From contig NZ_LGDY01000137.1 in NCBI RefSeq assembly GCF_001279525.1, forward strand, positions 1 to 40,828: a stretch of DNA of 40,828 nucleotides. Reading direction: 5' to 3'. A program made the translations under genes and the position numbers. The DNA is from Nocardia sp. NRRL S-836 (GTDB lineage Bacteria; Actinomycetota; Actinomycetes; Mycobacteriales; Pseudonocardiaceae). The notes below the pieces were generated by a model. That model saw only the letters and a list, made by a program, of their open reading frames with translations. It had not been told where the DNA came from and ran no database searches. Every line of letters starts with the position of its first letter. Position 1 is the stretch's first letter. Shown piece by piece: positions 33,990 through 40,828 of the stretch.

Positions 33990-34029
33990 TTGACAGACGC
34001 TTGACATTCCCCTCCATCAGCTCTTGACT
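33990..34029 (+). promoter_or_regulatory. Three TTGAC boxes upstream of the subtilase
   Basis: TTGACA at 33990-33995, TTGACA at 34001-34006 and TTGACT at 34024-34029 precede the subtilase gene by about 180-220 bp. Each is a good -35 hexamer, but none has a convincing -10 at 16-18 bp. The 246-bp gap is less GC-rich than its surroundings and probably contains the promoter and a long untranslated leader. Confidence 0.3.
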
Positions 34030-34207
34030 AAAAGGCATCTGCTCGTTCCACGGCTGAAATGAAACGCGCAGCACCTCAAGCGTGCCACCGCAAGACGCCG
34101 AACAGTCCAATGTGGAACTCGACAATGCTCCACTGAACCTATTGCCCACCGCTGTGGGAAGAGATGTGCTTCCACACACTCTTTACCCCACGAAGGGCAC
34201 ATGCGCC

Positions 34208-37200
34208 GTGAAGAACTGGAGACGCCGCACCGGAACGGTCTTGTTGACCGCGGTGCTGGGCACTGCCGGGCTCGGCTTCGCCGCCACCCCCGCTGCCACC
34301 GCGCAGCAGCAGAACCCGACGACCGAGGCTCCCAAGCAGCTCGACAAGACCGACCGCGAGCTGGTCGACAAGGCCGCCGCCGAGGGCAAGCCGACGGTCG
34401 ACCTGCTGGTCGCCGCCGAGAACGGCAAGACCGACGCCGCCGTCAGCGAGCTGAAGGCGCTCGGCGCCACGGTCCAGAAGACCGAGAAGGACGTCGACTA
34501 CGTCAAGGTGACCATCCCGCGTGACAACGCGGAGAAGGCCGCCAAGCTGGCGTCCGTCAGCACGGTGGACGTCGACGGGCTGATCCAGCTCGACGACCCG
34601 CGGCCGCAGGGCATGGAGCAGCCGGCCCCGCAGAAGGCACCGGACGCGTCGACCCCGCGCACCAACCCGTACATGCCGACGCAGGACACGCAGGCGGCGC
34701 AGTTCGCCACCGCGCACCCGAAGTGGGACGGCCGCGGCACCACGATCGCCGTGATCGACTCGGGCATCGACCTCGACACGCCCTCGCTGCAGACGACCAG
34801 CACCGGTGAGCGCAAGATCATCGACTGGTACAACGCGAACGCCACGAACTCCGGCGACGGCACCTGGGTCACCATGACCAAGACCGGCCGCGTCGGCAAG
34901 TTCACCGACGGCGGCCGCGAGTGGACCGCGCCCGCGACCGGCGGCCCGTACTCGTTCGGCCTCTTCCGCGAGACGGCGCAGGACCTCGGCACCGCGGCCA
35001 GTGAGACCGGCGGCGACATCAACCGCGACGGCGACCGCGCCGACGCGTTCGGTGTCATCCAGGACATCACGACGAAGGAAGTCTTCGTCGACACCGACGG
35101 CGACGGCGACTTCACCAACAACGCCCGCATGATCGACTACAAGGTCAAGAAGGACGTCGGCTACTTCGGCACCGACAACCCCGCGACCCCCGTCGTCGAC
35201 CGCGTCGCGTTCGTCGTGCAGACCGACCGCTCGGTCTACGACAACGCGGGCACGCCGTACGTCAACCTCGGCATCGCGGGCGCCGCGCACGGCACCCACG
35301 TCGCCGGCATCACCTCGGCGCACAAGCTGTTCGACGGCAAGATGGCCGGTGCCGCGCCCGGTGCGAAGCTGATGGCCATCAAGGCCTGCCTCTCCACCCC
35401 GTCGTGCACCAGCTCCGGCCTCATCGACGGTGTCCTCTACGCCGCGCGCAACGGCGCCGACGTCGTGAACATCTCCATCGGTGGCCTCCCGGCGCTCAAC
35501 GACGGCAACAACGCGCGCGCCGAGCTCTACAACCGCACCATCAACGAGTACAACGTCCAGCTGTTCATCTCGGCGGGCAACTCGGGTGCGGGCGCGAACA
35601 CCGTCGGTGACCCCTCGGTCGCGACGGACGCCGTGAGCGTCGGCTCGTACATCACCAAGGAGACCTGGCTCTCCAACTACGGCTCGAAGACCGAGCAGAA
35701 GCAGGGCCTGCACGGCTTCTCGTCGCGCGGTCCCGCCGAGGACGGCGGCTTCAAGCCGAACATCATCGCCCCCGGCTCGGCGATCTCCACCACGCCGCGC
35801 TGGCAGGCCCCCGGTCCCGTGGCGGGCACCTACGCCCTCCCGGCCGGCTACGCGATGTTCAACGGCACCTCGATGGCCGCCCCGCAGGCGACCGGTGCCG
35901 CCGCGCTGCTCGTGAGCGCCTACAAGGCCGAGCACAACGGTGAGCGTCCGACCAGCGCCGAGCTGCGGTACGCGATCCAGCGCAGCGCCACGTTCGTCAA
36001 GACCCTCGGCGCCTACGAGCAGGGCGCAGGCCTGTTCAACACCAACGCCGCGTGGTCCCTGCTGGACAAGCACGGCAAGCCGAACAAGCTCAAGGTCTCC
36101 GTGCCGGTCAACACCGTCCTCAGCGGACTGCTGGCCACCCCGAACGTCGGTGTCGGCATCCACGACCGCGAGGGCGTGACCGTCGGCCAGGAGTACACCC
36201 GCGTCTACACCCTCACCCGCACCACCGGTGAGGACCACGTCGAGGGCTGGCGCGTCACCTGGAAGGGCGACGACGGCACGTTCCGCGCCGACGGCTGGGT
36301 GTTCCTGCCGCTGAACACGCCGGTGCAGTTCCCGGTCACGGTCAAGGCCAAGACCGCAGGCGTGCACAGCGCCGTGCTGCAGCTCGACGACGTGGAGACC
36401 CCCGGCGTCGACGTGCAGACCCTGAACACCGTGTTCGCGGCACAGAAGTTCAGCGCCGCCAACAAGTTCGCGGTCACCAAGTCGGGCACCATCGCCCGCA
36501 ACCAGTCGACCAGCCTCTTCGTGGACGTGCCCAAGGGCACGAGCGCGCTGAAGGTCGACATGACCGCCGGTGGCACCGAGGCCGGCAAGGGCCAGGTCCG
36601 CTTCCTGCGCTACACCCCGCAGGGCGTCGGCTTCGACTCCAACACCTCGACGAACTGCTACAACCCGGACGCGGGCGCCGGCTGTGCCGGTGGCAGCCCC
36701 ACCAGCCGCACGGTGACCAACCCGATGGCCGGTGTCTGGGAGATCGTCGTCGAGGCCCGCCGCACGTCCGACGCCGACGTGGCGCCGTACTCGGTGACCG
36801 CCTCCGTGCTGGGCACGTCGATCAGCCCGAACCCGGACGTCATCGCGTCCGCGGCCCTCGGCACGCCGGTGCAGCGCAGCTACACCGTCACGAACACGCA
36901 GGCCGTGTTCAACGGCCGCCTCGCCGCCGGTGCGGTGGGCAGCGCGAAGCAGGACCGCCCGACGATCGCCAACCTGGAGACCAAGTTCTACGACATCCAG
37001 GTCCAGCCGGGCTCGTCGCAGCTCACGGCCACCATCGGCAACACCGCCGACCTGGCCGCCGACCTCGACCTGACCGTGCTGAACTGCACCACGGGCACGT
37101 GCGTGGCCGCCGGTTCGTCGGCGGACGCGGACTCCGAGGAGTCGGTGACGCTCGCCAACCCGGCCGCCGGTCTGTGGCGCGTCCAGGTCGACGGCTACTC

Positions 37201-37444
37201 GGTGCCCTCGGGCACCACGGCGTACGACTACTTCGACGTCTACACCTCGGCCGCGCTGGGCACGCTCACCGTGTCCGACAGCAACGCCGACCGCGCCGCC
37301 GGTGCGTCGTGGAACGCCACGGGCGTCATCACGCCGCTCAGCCAGCCGGGTGCCGGCCGCGTCCTGCGCGGTGAGCTCGAGGTGCGCACGGCGGACGAGA
37401 ACGTCGTCGGCCGCGGTGCCGTGATCGTCCAGTCGGTCAGCTGA
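34208..37444 (+). CDS. Large secreted S8 family (subtilisin-like) serine peptidase
   Basis: A 1078-aa exported protease. A signal peptide (KNWRRRTGTVLLTAVLGTAG, cleavage near residue 32) is followed by an I9-like propeptide at about 45-133 (GKPTVDLLVAAENGK ... VSTVDVDG). The catalytic domain has Asp184 (IAVIDSGIDLDTPS), His361 (AAHGTHVAGI) and Ser555 (FNGTSMAAPQATGAAAL). The Asp-His gap is about 177 residues, far larger than in subtilisin, and contains two acidic calcium-loop-like motifs (DINRDGDRADAF from 270, DTDGDGDF from 295). The C-terminal 450 residues are beta-rich, with two modules resembling bacterial pre-peptidase C-terminal domains (TNPMAGVWEIVVEA, ANPAAGLWRVQVDG). GTG 34208 starts the signal peptide. 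The gene converges on a lipoprotein related to its own propeptide. Confidence 0.93.
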   Translation: MKNWRRRTGTVLLTAVLGTAGLGFAATPAATAQQQNPTTEAPKQLDKTDRELVDKAAAEGKPTVDLLVAAENGKTDAAVSELKALGATVQKTEKDVDYVKVTIPRDNAEKAAKLASVSTVDVDGLIQLDDPRPQGMEQPAPQKAPDASTPRTNPYMPTQDTQAAQFATAHPKWDGRGTTIAVIDSGIDLDTPSLQTTSTGERKIIDWYNANATNSGDGTWVTMTKTGRVGKFTDGGREWTAPATGGPYSFGLFRETAQDLGTAASETGGDINRDGDRADAFGVIQDITTKEVFVDTDGDGDFTNNARMIDYKVKKDVGYFGTDNPATPVVDRVAFVVQTDRSVYDNAGTPYVNLGIAGAAHGTHVAGITSAHKLFDGKMAGAAPGAKLMAIKACLSTPSCTSSGLIDGVLYAARNGADVVNISIGGLPALNDGNNARAELYNRTINEYNVQLFISAGNSGAGANTVGDPSVATDAVSVGSYITKETWLSNYGSKTEQKQGLHGFSSRGPAEDGGFKPNIIAPGSAISTTPRWQAPGPVAGTYALPAGYAMFNGTSMAAPQATGAAALLVSAYKAEHNGERPTSAELRYAIQRSATFVKTLGAYEQGAGLFNTNAAWSLLDKHGKPNKLKVSVPVNTVLSGLLATPNVGVGIHDREGVTVGQEYTRVYTLTRTTGEDHVEGWRVTWKGDDGTFRADGWVFLPLNTPVQFPVTVKAKTAGVHSAVLQLDDVETPGVDVQTLNTVFAAQKFSAANKFAVTKSGTIARNQSTSLFVDVPKGTSALKVDMTAGGTEAGKGQVRFLRYTPQGVGFDSNTSTNCYNPDAGAGCAGGSPTSRTVTNPMAGVWEIVVEARRTSDADVAPYSVTASVLGTSISPNPDVIASAALGTPVQRSYTVTNTQAVFNGRLAAGAVGSAKQDRPTIANLETKFYDIQVQPGSSQLTATIGNTADLAADLDLTVLNCTTGTCVAAGSSADADSEESVTLANPAAGLWRVQVDGYSVPSGTTAYDYFDVYTSAALGTLTVSDSNADRAAGASWNATGVITPLSQPGAGRVLRGELEVRTADENVVGRGAVIVQSVS

Positions 37445-37463
37445 CACACCGCTGAACGACCAG

Positions 37464-37498
37464 GGAAGCCCCAGGACCCACGTGGTCCTGGGGCTTCC
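37464..37498. terminator. Bidirectional hairpin between subtilase and lipoprotein genes
   Basis: GGAAGCCCCAGGACC (37464-37478) and GGTCCTGGGGCTTCC (37484-37498) form a perfect 15-bp stem with loop CACGT. The right arm touches the stop codon of the minus-strand lipoprotein gene; the left arm lies 20 bp past the subtilase stop. It can terminate both transcripts. Confidence 0.85.
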
Positions 37499-37869
37499 TA
37501 CGGTTCGGGGAGCCGGTTGCCGAGCGGTTCGTCCACATCCACTTTGGACACACCGGTGATCCGGTACGCGTCCTCCACCTTGTCGACCGGCATCTCGGCC
37601 CGCAGGTAACCGATCCTGGGATCACGCGCCTCGACGGCCGCGCCCAGCGCCACCAGCGCCCGCTCGACCTCCTCGTCGCGTCCCGGCTGCACGGAGATCA
37701 TCAGTGGCACGGTGGGGTGGCCGTCGCGCTTCGCCTGCTCGATCCGGTTCTTGTCCGGCACTGCTGAGGACACGGTCGGCACCTCCGCCAACGACACGGC
37801 TGGAACCCCGTTCGTACCACAGCCACCGAGAGCCAGCGCGCAAAACGCGACGGCGAGCGGTCTTCTCAT
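37498..37869 (-). CDS. Lipoprotein resembling the subtilase propeptide (possible I9-type inhibitor)
   Basis: A 123-aa lipoprotein. The signal ends in the lipobox LGGC with Cys17 as the likely lipidated residue, so the mature protein would sit on the outer face of the membrane. Residues 50-113 align without gaps to residues 60-123 of the neighbouring subtilase's propeptide: GHPTVPLMISV matches GKPTVDLLVAA, ALVALGAAV matches ELKALGATV, and GVSKVDVD matches SVSTVDVD, about 23 identities over 64 positions by hand count. Stand-alone I9-type propeptides are known as subtilase inhibitors and folding helpers. The gene converges on the subtilase and shares its terminator. Inhibition or chaperoning is inferred. 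ATG 37867-37869. Confidence 0.82.
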   Translation of the reverse strand: MRRPLAVAFCALALGGCGTNGVPAVSLAEVPTVSSAVPDKNRIEQAKRDGHPTVPLMISVQPGRDEEVERALVALGAAVEARDPRIGYLRAEMPVDKVEDAYRITGVSKVDVDEPLGNRLPEP

Positions 37870-37873
37870 GTGC

Positions 37874-39220
37874 CTAGGACGGAACGGCCTCCGCGAGCGG
37901 TTGCATCCGCGTCTCGGGCACCACGAACATCATCACGACCACCGCCGCCACCACCAGCACGCCGATCACCGCGAACGTCCAGGCCAGCCCCAGCAACGGC
38001 CACAGCAGCGCTCCGAACAGGACCGGCACGAACCCCGCCCCGACCCGGCTGACCGTCGACGCCCAGCCGAACCCGCTGGCCCGCAGGTGCGTCGGGTAGA
38101 GCTCCGGCGCGAACGCGTACAGCGCCGGGACCGTAACCTGGATCAGCATCCCGAAGACCGTGATCCACGTCTTCGCGGCCCCGCCCACGTCGAGCTGCAC
38201 CGCGAACAGCACCAGCGCGGCCGCCGCCAGCGGGGCGCTGACCGCGATCACCCACTTGCGCCCGAACACGTCCACGAGCCACGCGCTGACCAGCGCGCTC
38301 ACGATGCCCACCGCCACCGTCAGCGTCGTGACCATGAACGCCGCGTACGTGCCGTAGCCCTGCGCCTTCAGGATCGTCGGCAGCCACGTGACGGCGCCGT
38401 AGTAGAGCAGGAACACCGCGAGGAACAGCACCCACAGCGCCGCCGTGCGCTTCGGGTCGTACCGCCAGATGTCCTTGAGCTGCGTGACCATCGCCCTGGC
38501 CGACAGCCGCTGCACCTGCTGCGGCTCCGGCAGCCGCCACTCCTCGCGCGGCGCGCCCGTCCTCGCGACGAGGTCGTCGACGACCTTCTTGGCCTCCGCC
38601 GGCTTGCCCTTGGCCACGAGGAACATCGGCGACTCGGGCACCGCCCGCCGGATCCAGAACAGCAGCAGTGCCGGCAGCACCATCGTGAGCATCAGCACCC
38701 GCCAGCTGCCCAGCCCGGTCAGGAACGCCGCCGTGAGCCCGCACAGCGTCGCCCCGAGCGGCCAGAACGCGTCCATCGCCGCCAGCACCCGCCCCCGCAC
38801 CTTCGCCGGCGTGAACTCGCCGACCAGCGCATAGTCGACCGGGATGCACCCGCCGAGCCCCACCCCGGCCAGGAACCGGAACACGCAGAACGTGACGAAG
38901 TCCGGCGACGCCGCGCCCGCGACCGTGAACACGGAGAACATCAGGATGGTGAGGCTGAACGCCTTCTTGCGGCCGATGGTGTCCGCGACCGCACCCCACG
39001 CGAACGCCCCGACCGCCATGCCGATCAGGTTCGCCGTGCCGACCCAGCCCCGTTCGGCCAGGCTGAGCCCCCACTCGGCGCTGACCAGCGGGATCAGGAA
39101 GGCGTTGAGCGTCACGTCCCACGCGTCGAACAGGAACCCGAGCCCGCCGATCACGAAGATCGTGCCCTGCGCGCGCCACCGCCACGGCAGCCCCTGAACG
39201 ACCTGGTCACCGGTTTTCAT
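37874..39220 (-). CDS. MFS transporter (sugar/organic-acid porter type)
   Basis: A 448-aa transporter with twelve predicted membrane helices and a short central loop. Major-facilitator signatures are DAWDVTLNAFLIPL in helix 1, the loop-2 motif WGAVADTIGRKKAF, FRFLAGVGLGGCIPVDYALV, the second-half loop WLVDVFGRKWV, and APELYPTHLRASGFGWAS near the end. The Pro-Glu-x-Tyr-Pro-x-x-x-Arg form places it near the sugar-porter/aromatic-acid and SV2-like branches. It probably imports a small organic substrate by proton symport; the substrate is not readable. ATG 39218-39220. Its stop is 4 bp upstream of the lipoprotein start on the same strand, so the two may be co-transcribed. Confidence 0.9.
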   Translation of the reverse strand: MKTGDQVVQGLPWRWRAQGTIFVIGGLGFLFDAWDVTLNAFLIPLVSAEWGLSLAERGWVGTANLIGMAVGAFAWGAVADTIGRKKAFSLTILMFSVFTVAGAASPDFVTFCVFRFLAGVGLGGCIPVDYALVGEFTPAKVRGRVLAAMDAFWPLGATLCGLTAAFLTGLGSWRVLMLTMVLPALLLFWIRRAVPESPMFLVAKGKPAEAKKVVDDLVARTGAPREEWRLPEPQQVQRLSARAMVTQLKDIWRYDPKRTAALWVLFLAVFLLYYGAVTWLPTILKAQGYGTYAAFMVTTLTVAVGIVSALVSAWLVDVFGRKWVIAVSAPLAAAALVLFAVQLDVGGAAKTWITVFGMLIQVTVPALYAFAPELYPTHLRASGFGWASTVSRVGAGFVPVLFGALLWPLLGLAWTFAVIGVLVVAAVVVMMFVVPETRMQPLAEAVPS

Positions 39221-39308
39221 GCGTCCAGTGTGGTGGATCTCCCCGCGGTGGTCGCGCCGGATTCACCGTGTTTTCGTCAGCGCCGTGCAGCTTGGGGCAT
39301 CGCGGACG

Positions 39309-40388
39309 CTACTTGGGCCCCGCAAACGCTTGCTCCCGCTGCGCGCCGTCCAGGCTCTCCCCGAACACCCGCGCGTCGGTGTGCTGGTCGCTCTGCGGCC
39401 GCACCCGCTTGACCCCGCTGACCGCACGGGTCCTGATCTGCGGCAACGCACTGTCGTGCTGCCGCTGCACCCAGTCGACCAGGTGCTCCCGCACCAGGCA
39501 CCGCAGGTCCCAGAGCTTGCCCGCGTCCGCCGCACTGACCAGCGCCCTGACCCGCACGAACCCCTGCGTGGCCTGGGTGACCTGCAACACCGACACCCGC
39601 CCGTCCCACAGGTCGCTGCCCTCCAGCATGGACCGCATCTCGTGCCGCATCGCCTCGACCGGCACCGTCCAGTCCAGGTCCATCTCCACGGTGCCGAGCA
39701 ACGCCGACTGCGTCCGCGTCCAGTTCTCGAACGGCGTCTTCAAGAAGTACGAGGTCGGCAACACCAGCCGCCGGTCGTCCCACAGGTGCAGCACCACGTA
39801 CGTCAACGTGATGTCCTCGACCCGCCCCCACTCACCTTCGACCACCACGACGTCATCGAGCCGCACCGCATCGCTGAACGCGATCTGCAACCCCGAGATC
39901 AGGTTGCCCAGCAACGACTGCGCCGAGAACGCCGCCACCGCACCGATCACAGCCGCCGACGCCAGCACCGTCGACCCCACGGCCCGCGCACCGGGGAACG
40001 TCATGAGGATCGCCCCCACCGCCAGCACCCCGATGACCACCAGCACCAGCCGCCTGACCAGCGTGATCTGCGTGTGCACCCGCCGCGCGTGCCGGTTGTC
40101 CGTGACATCGGTCCGAATCCGCGACAGCGAGACGTCCACAAGGGTGCTGATGAACGCCGACAGCAACCACGCCCCGGCCAGGATCAACGCGATCCCCAAC
40201 GCGTGCAGCGTGATGGGAGCGTCAACGGGGTAGACGCTCAGGCTTATCTGCGCGGCCAGCAACGCCCCGAACAACTGCCCAGGCCGGTACATCTTGCCGC
40301 TGTGCGTGAACCGGCGCACCAACCGGTGCACCACCTCCACCACCAGCAACGCGAAGACCACCGAACAGCCGAGCACAACGAACAGCAC
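39309..40388 (-). CDS. MscS-family mechanosensitive ion channel
   Basis: A 359-aa inner-membrane channel that would open under membrane tension to release solutes on osmotic downshock. Hydrophobic helices occupy about residues 1-20, 40-85 and 110-130. The pore-lining helix is the Ala/Gly-rich SAAVIGAVAAFSAQSLLGNL, followed by SGLQIAFSDAVRLDDVVVVEG and WGRVEDITLTYVVL, the conserved start of the cytoplasmic beta domain. The C-terminal 100 residues form the alpha-beta vestibule plus a variable tail. The GTG at 40386-40388 is supported by GGAGGAGG just upstream. Length is normal for small MscS-like proteins. Confidence 0.92.
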   Translation of the reverse strand: MLFVVLGCSVVFALLVVEVVHRLVRRFTHSGKMYRPGQLFGALLAAQISLSVYPVDAPITLHALGIALILAGAWLLSAFISTLVDVSLSRIRTDVTDNRHARRVHTQITLVRRLVLVVIGVLAVGAILMTFPGARAVGSTVLASAAVIGAVAAFSAQSLLGNLISGLQIAFSDAVRLDDVVVVEGEWGRVEDITLTYVVLHLWDDRRLVLPTSYFLKTPFENWTRTQSALLGTVEMDLDWTVPVEAMRHEMRSMLEGSDLWDGRVSVLQVTQATQGFVRVRALVSAADAGKLWDLRCLVREHLVDWVQRQHDSALPQIRTRAVSGVKRVRPQSDQHTDARVFGESLDGAQREQAFAGPK

Positions 40389-40729
40389 TACTACTCCTCC
40401 TCCTGTTCCGATTCGGTTACCCGGCGGCCCGCGACGGGGACACCATGAGCCATCTCACTCGGACGGGTGAACGTTGTCCGGATCTGGCCGTGGGGGCGTC
40501 TGTTGGTTGTCCGGAAGGGAGGGTGCTGATCGTCCGCAATAGAAGGAAACGCGGGTGGGGCGCGGCGAGTGGCTGGGACGCGGCTTCCGTCGGCCCGTGG
40601 TGGCTCGGGATGGTGTCGGCTGCCGGTCGTGGTAGGTGGCGGTGCCGGGAGGTGGATGGGCCGTGCGGGCCTGGCTGTCGCGCCCGCGCGCCGTGGCCGC
40701 CCAGGCGCCGCGGCACGCCCGCGCGCAGG
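40389..40729. other. Region without a recognised gene
   Basis: This stretch lies between the channel gene start and the terminal tandem repeat. Open frames on both strands exist, but their third codon positions lack the strong G/C bias of the real genes and none shows a known motif. It should hold the promoter of the channel gene (ribosome binding site GGAGGAGG near 40393-40402 on the minus strand). Nothing else is recognised. Confidence 0.6.
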
Positions 40730-40828
40730 GCCTGCCCACGTGCCGTGCCTGCCCACGTGCCGTGCCTGCCCACGTGCCGTGCCTGCCCACGTGCCGTGCC
40801 TGCCCACGTGCCGTGCCTGCCCACGTGC
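40730..40828. repeat. 17-bp tandem repeat running off the window end
   Basis: The unit TGCCGTGCCTGCCCACG is repeated exactly five times from 40741 to 40825, preceded by a partial copy (40730-40740) and followed by TGC at the window edge, so the true copy number is larger. Each junction contains the palindrome CACGTG. A 17-bp period is not a multiple of three, which argues against a conserved protein repeat. Confidence 0.95.

Noticed and set aside
33967..34179. 70-aa minus-strand frame upstream of the subtilase
   Set aside because: It has no ribosome binding site or recognisable motif, and it lies where the subtilase promoter and leader are expected.
34139..37447. 1102-aa minus-strand frame opposite the subtilase
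   Set aside because: It is the antisense shadow of a high-GC gene: composition is dominated by Arg/Val/Gly/His and it has no domain, while the plus strand carries a full subtilase triad.
40391..40824. Minus-strand frames encoding GRHGTWAGTARGQARHV-type repeats
   Set aside because: They are translations of the 17-bp tandem repeat in three frames, with no motif or start signal. A protein repeat would normally use a multiple of three.
40447..40828. Open plus-strand frame from an ATG at 40447 (SHLTRTGERC...) to the window end
   Set aside because: Its third codon positions lack the G/C bias of true genes, it has no ribosome binding site, and it runs into the 17-bp repeat, which breaks frame every unit.

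Overview
The window is GC-rich, densely packed chromosomal DNA from an actinomycete. GTG starts are frequent, stop/start overlaps are common, and several promoters place the -10 box only 6-8 nt before the start codon (leaderless mRNAs). Gene content (accD1-accA1-acyl-CoA dehydrogenase, a 10-methyl fatty acid gene pair, DUF6098, a steroid-dehydrogenase-like flavoprotein, a Streptomyces-type phospholipase A2 domain) suggests Pseudonocardiaceae, perhaps a Lentzea/Lechevalieria-like genus. The genus is an inference. I recognised no rRNA, tRNA, CRISPR array, integrase or transposase.

Layout. 0.2-3.7 kb: a Gfo/Idh/MocA oxidoreductase, then a methionine operon metY-metX behind a 25-codon leader peptide of the actinobacterial cysteine/sulfur type. 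3.7-6.0 kb: a regulator with two MerR domains, divergent from an erythromycin-esterase-like gene, and a small hypothetical gene. 6.1-11.5 kb: a histidine kinase/response regulator pair, an alpha/beta hydrolase and a short acyltransferase-like membrane protein. The last of these collides with a 779-aa fusion of phospholipase A2, an acyltransferase-3-like membrane region and a DUF4383-like tail. 11.5-19.4 kb: a TetR regulator, a secreted SGNH hydrolase, an acyl-CoA carboxylase/dehydrogenase operon behind a perfect 13-bp inverted repeat, and an AidB-like dehydrogenase. 19.6-25.2 kb: a tmsA-tmsB-like pair for 10-methyl branched lipids, an HtrA-like protease without PDZ, and a PAS-GGDEF-EAL protein with a broken EAL active site. 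25.4-31.6 kb: flavin and sulfur genes (sulfonate-type LLM monooxygenase with GNAT, an FAD/NAD(P)-binding protein, two unrelated flavin reductases, an FAD-binding dehydrogenase). 31.6-34.0 kb: an internally deleted cupin and small genes of unknown function. 34.2-40.4 kb: a large secreted subtilase, a lipoprotein, an MFS transporter and an MscS channel. The window ends inside a 17-bp tandem repeat.

How the genes work together. Sulfur appears twice: methionine synthesis under probable cysteine-sensing attenuation at one end, and sulfonate-type sulfur scavenging with its flavin reductases near 25-30 kb. Lipid and acyl metabolism is the other theme (branched-chain acyl-CoA degradation, 10-methyl lipids, PLA2/acyltransferase fusion, secreted SGNH esterase).

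The strongest new lead is the lipoprotein at 37498-37869. It is an ungapped match to the propeptide of the convergently transcribed subtilase, about 23 identities in 64 positions by hand count. That suggests a stand-alone, membrane-anchored propeptide-like inhibitor or folding partner. The PLA2-acyltransferase fusion and the core-deleted cupin are next.
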